Part shown: piece after piece, positions 60,862 to 64,000 of the stretch | Layout of the letters: each line of letters starts with the position of its first letter | Position numbering within the stretch: the stretch's first letter is position 1 | NCBI GenBank assembly: GCA_001799895.1 | Contig: MGUI01000070.1 | Location: 35,404-99,403 of the forward strand | Length of the DNA: 64,000 nucleotides | DNA from: Elusimicrobia bacterium GWD2_63_28 | GTDB lineage: Bacteria; Elusimicrobiota; Elusimicrobia; Elusimicrobiales; UBA9959 | Reading direction: 5' to 3' | Translations under genes and position numbers: made by a program | Notes under the pieces: model-generated | What the model was told of the DNA's origin: nothing | Seen by the model: only the letters and a program-made list of their open reading frames with translations | Database searches by the model: none

Positions 60862-60876
60862 AAATATATTATACCA
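60862..60876 (-). promoter_or_regulatory. Extended -10 promoter of the ligase gene (leaderless)
   Basis: Read on the minus strand: TGGTATAAT (60876-60868), then ATATTT, then ATG at 60861-60859. Only six bases separate the -10 from the start codon. The match TTGGKATAATATA is shared with the promoter at 636-647. Confidence 0.65.
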
Positions 60877-60892
60877 ATACTGCGCGGCGCGA

Positions 60893-60921
60893 TTGATTGG
60901 GCCCTTTTATACTGCTAAAAT
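60893..60921 (+). promoter_or_regulatory. Promoter of the uxs-ugd operon
   Basis: TTGATT (60893-60898), a 17-base spacer, and TAAAAT (60916-60921) preceded by TGC (extended -10). The start codon is at 60952, with GGGAGA as ribosome site. This is divergent from the ligase promoter. Confidence 0.7.
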
Positions 60922-60951
60922 CTTAAAGCGGTGCTCAGGGCGGGAGAATAA

Positions 60952-61896
60952 ATGACCAAGCGAAAGATTTTGGTTACCGGCGGGGCGGGCTTCATAGGGT
61001 CCCATCTTTGCAGGCGGCTGCTGGCCGAGGGCAACGATGTGCTGTGCGTGGACAGCCTGTTCACCGGCAGCAAGGACAATATCCTGGACCTGCTCGACAA
61101 TAAGCGCTTCGAGTTCATCCGGCACGACATTTGCGAGCCGCTTACCCTTGAGGTAGAGCAGATCTACAATTTAGCCTGCCCGGCCTCGCCGGTGCATTAC
61201 CAGTTCAACCCGGTGCATACCACCAAGACTTCGGTGAACGGCATGATCAACATGCTGGGCCTGGCGCGCCGCACCAAGGCCACCATCCTGCAGGCCAGCA
61301 CCAGCGAGGTGTACGGCGACCCCGAGATACACCCGCAGCCCGAGAGCTACTGGGGCCGCGTGAACACCATCGGCCCGCGCGCCTGCTACGACGAGGGCAA
61401 GCGCTGCGCCGAGACGCTGTGCTTCGACTATCACCGCCAGCACAAGCTGGCAGTGCGCGTGGTGCGCATCTTCAATACCTACGGCCCAAACATGCACCCC
61501 AACGACGGGCGCGTGGTGAGCAACTTCATAGTGCAGGCCCTGCAGAACAAGGACATCACCATTTACGGCAAGGGTTCCCAGACGCGCAGCTTCCAGTACG
61601 TGGACGACCTGGTTAACGGCATGCTGCTGATGATGAACAACAAGGCGGGCTTCACCGGGCCGGTGAACATCGGCAACCCCGACGAGTTTACCATCAAGCA
61701 GCTGGCGGAGAAGGTGCTGGCGCTGATACCGGAGAGCAAGAGCAAGCTGGTGTACAGGCCGCTGCCGCAGGACGACCCGCGGCAGCGCCAGCCCGACATC
61801 AGGCTGGCCAAGGCCGAGCTGAACTGGGCCCCCAAGGTGAAGCTGGAGGCGGGGCTGAAGAAGACCGTGGACTATTTCAGGCGGACGCTTAAGTAA
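60952..61896 (+). CDS. uxs: UDP-glucuronate decarboxylase (UDP-xylose synthase)
   Basis: 314 residues. [74 protein letters not shown]146-DEG-K150, [26 protein letters not shown] and FQYVDDLV are the strict Uxs signature. It converts UDP-glucuronate (from the next gene) to UDP-xylose. Operon with ugd, 15 bases apart. Confidence 0.95.
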   Translation: MTKRKILVTGGAGFIGSHLCRRLLAEGNDVLCVDSLFTGSKDNILDLLDNKRFEFIRHDICEPLTLEVEQIYNLACPASPVHYQFNPVHTTKTSVNGMINMLGLARRTKATILQASTSEVYGDPEIHPQPESYWGRVNTIGPRACYDEGKRCAETLCFDYHRQHKLAVRVVRIFNTYGPNMHPNDGRVVSNFIVQALQNKDITIYGKGSQTRSFQYVDDLVNGMLLMMNNKAGFTGPVNIGNPDEFTIKQLAEKVLALIPESKSKLVYRPLPQDDPRQRQPDIRLAKAELNWAPKVKLEAGLKKTVDYFRRTLK

Positions 61897-61911
61897 AAAC
61901 GGAGCTGAACA

Positions 61912-63261
61912 ATGAACAAATCTATTTGCTGCATTGGCGCGGGTTATATCGGCGGGCCGACGATGGCCGTGATAGCCGACCACAACCACGACCGCAAGGT
62001 CATAGTGGTGGACATCAACAAGAAGCGCATAGACGCCTGGAATTCCAACAAGATGCCCATCTTCGAGCCCGGCCTGCAGGAAGTGGTGGAGCGGCGCCGC
62101 GGCAAGAACCTGTTCTTCTCCACGGACATCGACGCGGCCATCAAAGAATGCGACATCATTTTCGTGGGCGTGAACACGCCGACCAAGACCTTCGGCCGCG
62201 GGGCCGGCGCGGCGTCGGACCTGCAGTTCTGGGAAGCCACCGCCCGCAACATAGTGAAGGTGGCCAACCGCGACAAGATAGTGGTGGAGAAGAGCACCCT
62301 GCCCGTGCGCACCGCCGAGGCCATGGAGAGCATTCTCAAGCGCCATCCCAAGCATCATTTCGAAGTGCTGTCCAACCCCGAGTTCCTGGCCGAGGGCACG
62401 GCCATCAGCGACCTGGAGAAGCCGGACCGCGTGCTGATAGGCGGCCACCAGACGCCGCGCGGCAAGGCCGCCATAAAGGCCCTCGTAGACGTGTACGCCG
62501 CCTGGGTGCCGAAAGAAAAGATCCTGACCACCAATTTGTGGTCTTCCGAGCTGTCCAAGCTGGCGGCCAACGCCTTCCTGGCGCAGCGCGTGAGCTCCAT
62601 CAATTCCCTGTCCGCCCTGTGCGAGACCACCGGCGCCGACGTGGAGGAAGTGGCCCGCGCCATTGGCATGGATAGCCGCATAGGCTCCAAGTTCCTCAAG
62701 ACCGGCCCCGGCTTCGGCGGGAGCTGCTTCAAGAAGGACATTCTGAATCTGGTGTACATCTGCGAGAGCTACGGCCTGACGGAAGTGGCCGATTACTGGC
62801 GCCAGGTGGTGCTGATGAACCATTACCAGCAGGAGCGCATGGTCGGGACCATCATAAAGACCATGTTCAACACCCTGGCCAACAAGAAGATCGCCATCTT
62901 CGGTTTCGCCTTCAAGGCTAATACCAGCGATACCCGCGAGTCGCCGTCCATTACCATCACCAAAATGCTGGCCGAAGAACACGCGCAGATAGTGATCACC
63001 GACCCCAAGGCCCTGGGCCACGTGGCCGAAGACCTGGGCGAGCTGGCCGCGAAGATAAAGACCACCACCGACCCCTACGCCGCCGCGAAGGACGCGGACG
63101 CCATAGTGCTGCTGACCGACTGGGAAGAGTACAAGGCGCTGGATTACAAGAAGCTCTACGAAGGCATGCGCAAGCCGGCCTTCCTTTTCGACGGGCGCAA
63201 TATCCTGCCCCACGCGCAGCTGCGGAAGCTGGGCTTCGAAGTGAAGGCCGTGGGCAAATAA
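61912..63261 (+). CDS. ugd: UDP-glucose 6-dehydrogenase
   Basis: 449 residues. [20 protein letters not shown] is the NAD loop with the GGPT variant seen in the eukaryote-like group; [22 protein letters not shown] and [12 protein letters not shown] with catalytic C272 follow, then [13 protein letters not shown]. It makes UDP-glucuronate, used by uxs and possibly incorporated directly. Transcription ends at the terminator 63325-63359, with a palindromic repeat in between. Confidence 0.95.
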   Translation: MNKSICCIGAGYIGGPTMAVIADHNHDRKVIVVDINKKRIDAWNSNKMPIFEPGLQEVVERRRGKNLFFSTDIDAAIKECDIIFVGVNTPTKTFGRGAGAASDLQFWEATARNIVKVANRDKIVVEKSTLPVRTAEAMESILKRHPKHHFEVLSNPEFLAEGTAISDLEKPDRVLIGGHQTPRGKAAIKALVDVYAAWVPKEKILTTNLWSSELSKLAANAFLAQRVSSINSLSALCETTGADVEEVARAIGMDSRIGSKFLKTGPGFGGSCFKKDILNLVYICESYGLTEVADYWRQVVLMNHYQQERMVGTIIKTMFNTLANKKIAIFGFAFKANTSDTRESPSITITKMLAEEHAQIVITDPKALGHVAEDLGELAAKIKTTTDPYAAAKDADAIVLLTDWEEYKALDYKKLYEGMRKPAFLFDGRNILPHAQLRKLGFEVKAVGK

Positions 63262-63265
63262 CCCC

Positions 63266-63288
63266 CTATCGAGGCTTCGCCTCGATAG
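63266..63288 (+). repeat. Palindromic repeat unit after ugd (centre CTTCG)
   Basis: Identical in all 23 bases to the units at 4112 and 6398, but here in non-coding DNA five bases after the ugd stop. Confidence 0.95.
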
Positions 63289-63324
63289 GCCGCGCGCAAA
63301 CAACAGATCGGTGTTTTTCGTCAG

Positions 63325-63359
63325 CGGGCCGTTTCCACAGGGAAGCGGCCCGTTGTTTT
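63325..63359 (+). terminator. Rho-independent terminator of the uxs-ugd operon
   Basis: CGGGCCGTTTCC, loop ACAG, GGAAGCGGCCCG (one G-T wobble), then TTGTTTT. Confidence 0.9.
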
Positions 63360-63401
63360 CTATCGAGGCCTCGCCTCGATAGCGAGGCGAGGCCTCGATA
63401 G
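63360..63401. repeat. Back-to-back palindromic units, opposite orientation
   Basis: A full 23-base unit with centre CCTCG (63360-63382) is joined to a shortened unit with centre CGAGG (63383-63401), its reverse complement. A partial unit GGGCTCGATAG follows at 63426-63436. The pairing in opposite orientation mirrors that at 6398/6500. Confidence 0.9.

Positions 63402-64000
<599 letters not shown>

Noticed and set aside
61171..63303. Long minus-strand open frame opposite uxs and ugd
   Set aside because: It covers two well-supported enzymes, has low-complexity composition and no ribosome site or promoter on that strand.
63266..63401. Possible CRISPR array from repeated 23-base units
   Set aside because: Units are perfect palindromes, unevenly spaced, partly overlapping and in both orientations. 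There are no regular spacers and no cas genes.

Overview
The window is a chromosomal surface-glycan locus of about 63 kb. It holds 62 genes on a GC-rich background, almost all for making nucleotide-activated sugars, transferring them, and exporting or polymerising the product. A flippase, an O-antigen-ligase/polymerase-type protein, a polyprenyl-phosphate sugar-1-phosphate transferase and GDP-/CMP-/dTDP-sugar pathways point to a Gram-negative bacterium with an elaborate O-antigen or capsule. No rRNA or tRNA gene is present, so the lineage cannot be fixed. Gene style (GC-rich, yet many ATA isoleucine codons, AT-rich promoter islands, short palindromic elements) reminds me of Elusimicrobiota and similar deep-branching lineages, but that is a low-confidence impression. 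There are no tRNAs, CRISPR arrays, insertion sequences or prophage genes, and no gene-free stretch longer than 300 bases. The longest is the 259-base ugd-gapA gap.

Layout. (1) 1-3513: end of a DegT-type aminotransferase, a membrane nucleotide-sugar 4,6-dehydratase (WbpM/PglF type) and a FecR-domain secreted protein with its own terminator. (2) 3592-8414: dTDP-L-rhamnose operon (two rmlC copies, rmlA, rmlD, rmlB) plus a metallo-beta-lactamase-fold hydrolase, closed by a terminator. (3) 8455-24709: GDP-mannose genes (two GMD-like genes, manC), CDP-glucose genes (rfbF, rfbG), a B12-type radical SAM enzyme, a pseudaminic-acid set (PseC, PseF-like, a PseG-PseH fusion, PseI), an aldo/keto reductase, a class III aminotransferase, a probable transferase and a Wzx flippase. 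(4) 24801-33443: a LegB-led run of SDR enzymes, a nucleotidyltransferase, a methyltransferase, a cupin epimerase and three glycosyltransferases. (5) 33440-34437 (minus): two related small membrane proteins with winged-helix-like tails. (6) 34575-46876: an SDR, a domain-swapped HldE-like protein, two sister radical SAM/SPASM enzymes around a TPP-dependent E1 alpha/beta pair, a SIS isomerase, then an FnlA/FnlB/WecB-type set for a UDP-6-deoxy-L-HexNAc and its probable transferase. (7) 46877-47809 (minus): GDP-fucose synthase. (8) 47895-59629: an SDR, a split transketolase, a second B12-type radical SAM enzyme, HddA and HddC heptose enzymes, a PLP-dependent 3-dehydratase-like protein, a GT2, a YfhO-like membrane protein and the initiating sugar transferase. 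(9) 59626-60861 (minus): O-antigen ligase/polymerase. (10) 60952-63261: UDP-xylose synthase and UDP-glucose dehydrogenase, then gapA running off the window.

How it works together. Soluble enzymes make dTDP-rhamnose, GDP-mannose/fucose, CDP-4-keto-6-deoxyglucose, CMP-pseudaminate, a UDP-6-deoxy-L-HexNAc, UDP-GlcA/xylose and probably GDP-heptose derivatives. Six recognisable glycosyltransferases and one probable one assemble a repeat unit on a lipid primed by the polyprenyl sugar transferase. Wzx flips it and the Wzy/WaaL-type protein polymerises or ligates it. Genes overlap by 1-4 bases almost throughout, so translation is probably coupled.

The most novel signals are: (a) a family of 23-base palindromes that supplies the last residues and, in two unrelated proteins, the stop codon, and that occurs next to itself in opposite orientation; (b) two parallel modules that each combine an SDR, a split TPP enzyme, radical SAM enzyme(s), heptose-type enzymes and a GT2, suggesting an uncharacterised branched or chain-extended sugar; (c) a DegT-family protein with His in place of the PLP lysine and an unusual five-cysteine cluster; and (d) extended -10 promoters placed so close to the ATG that the mRNAs should be leaderless.
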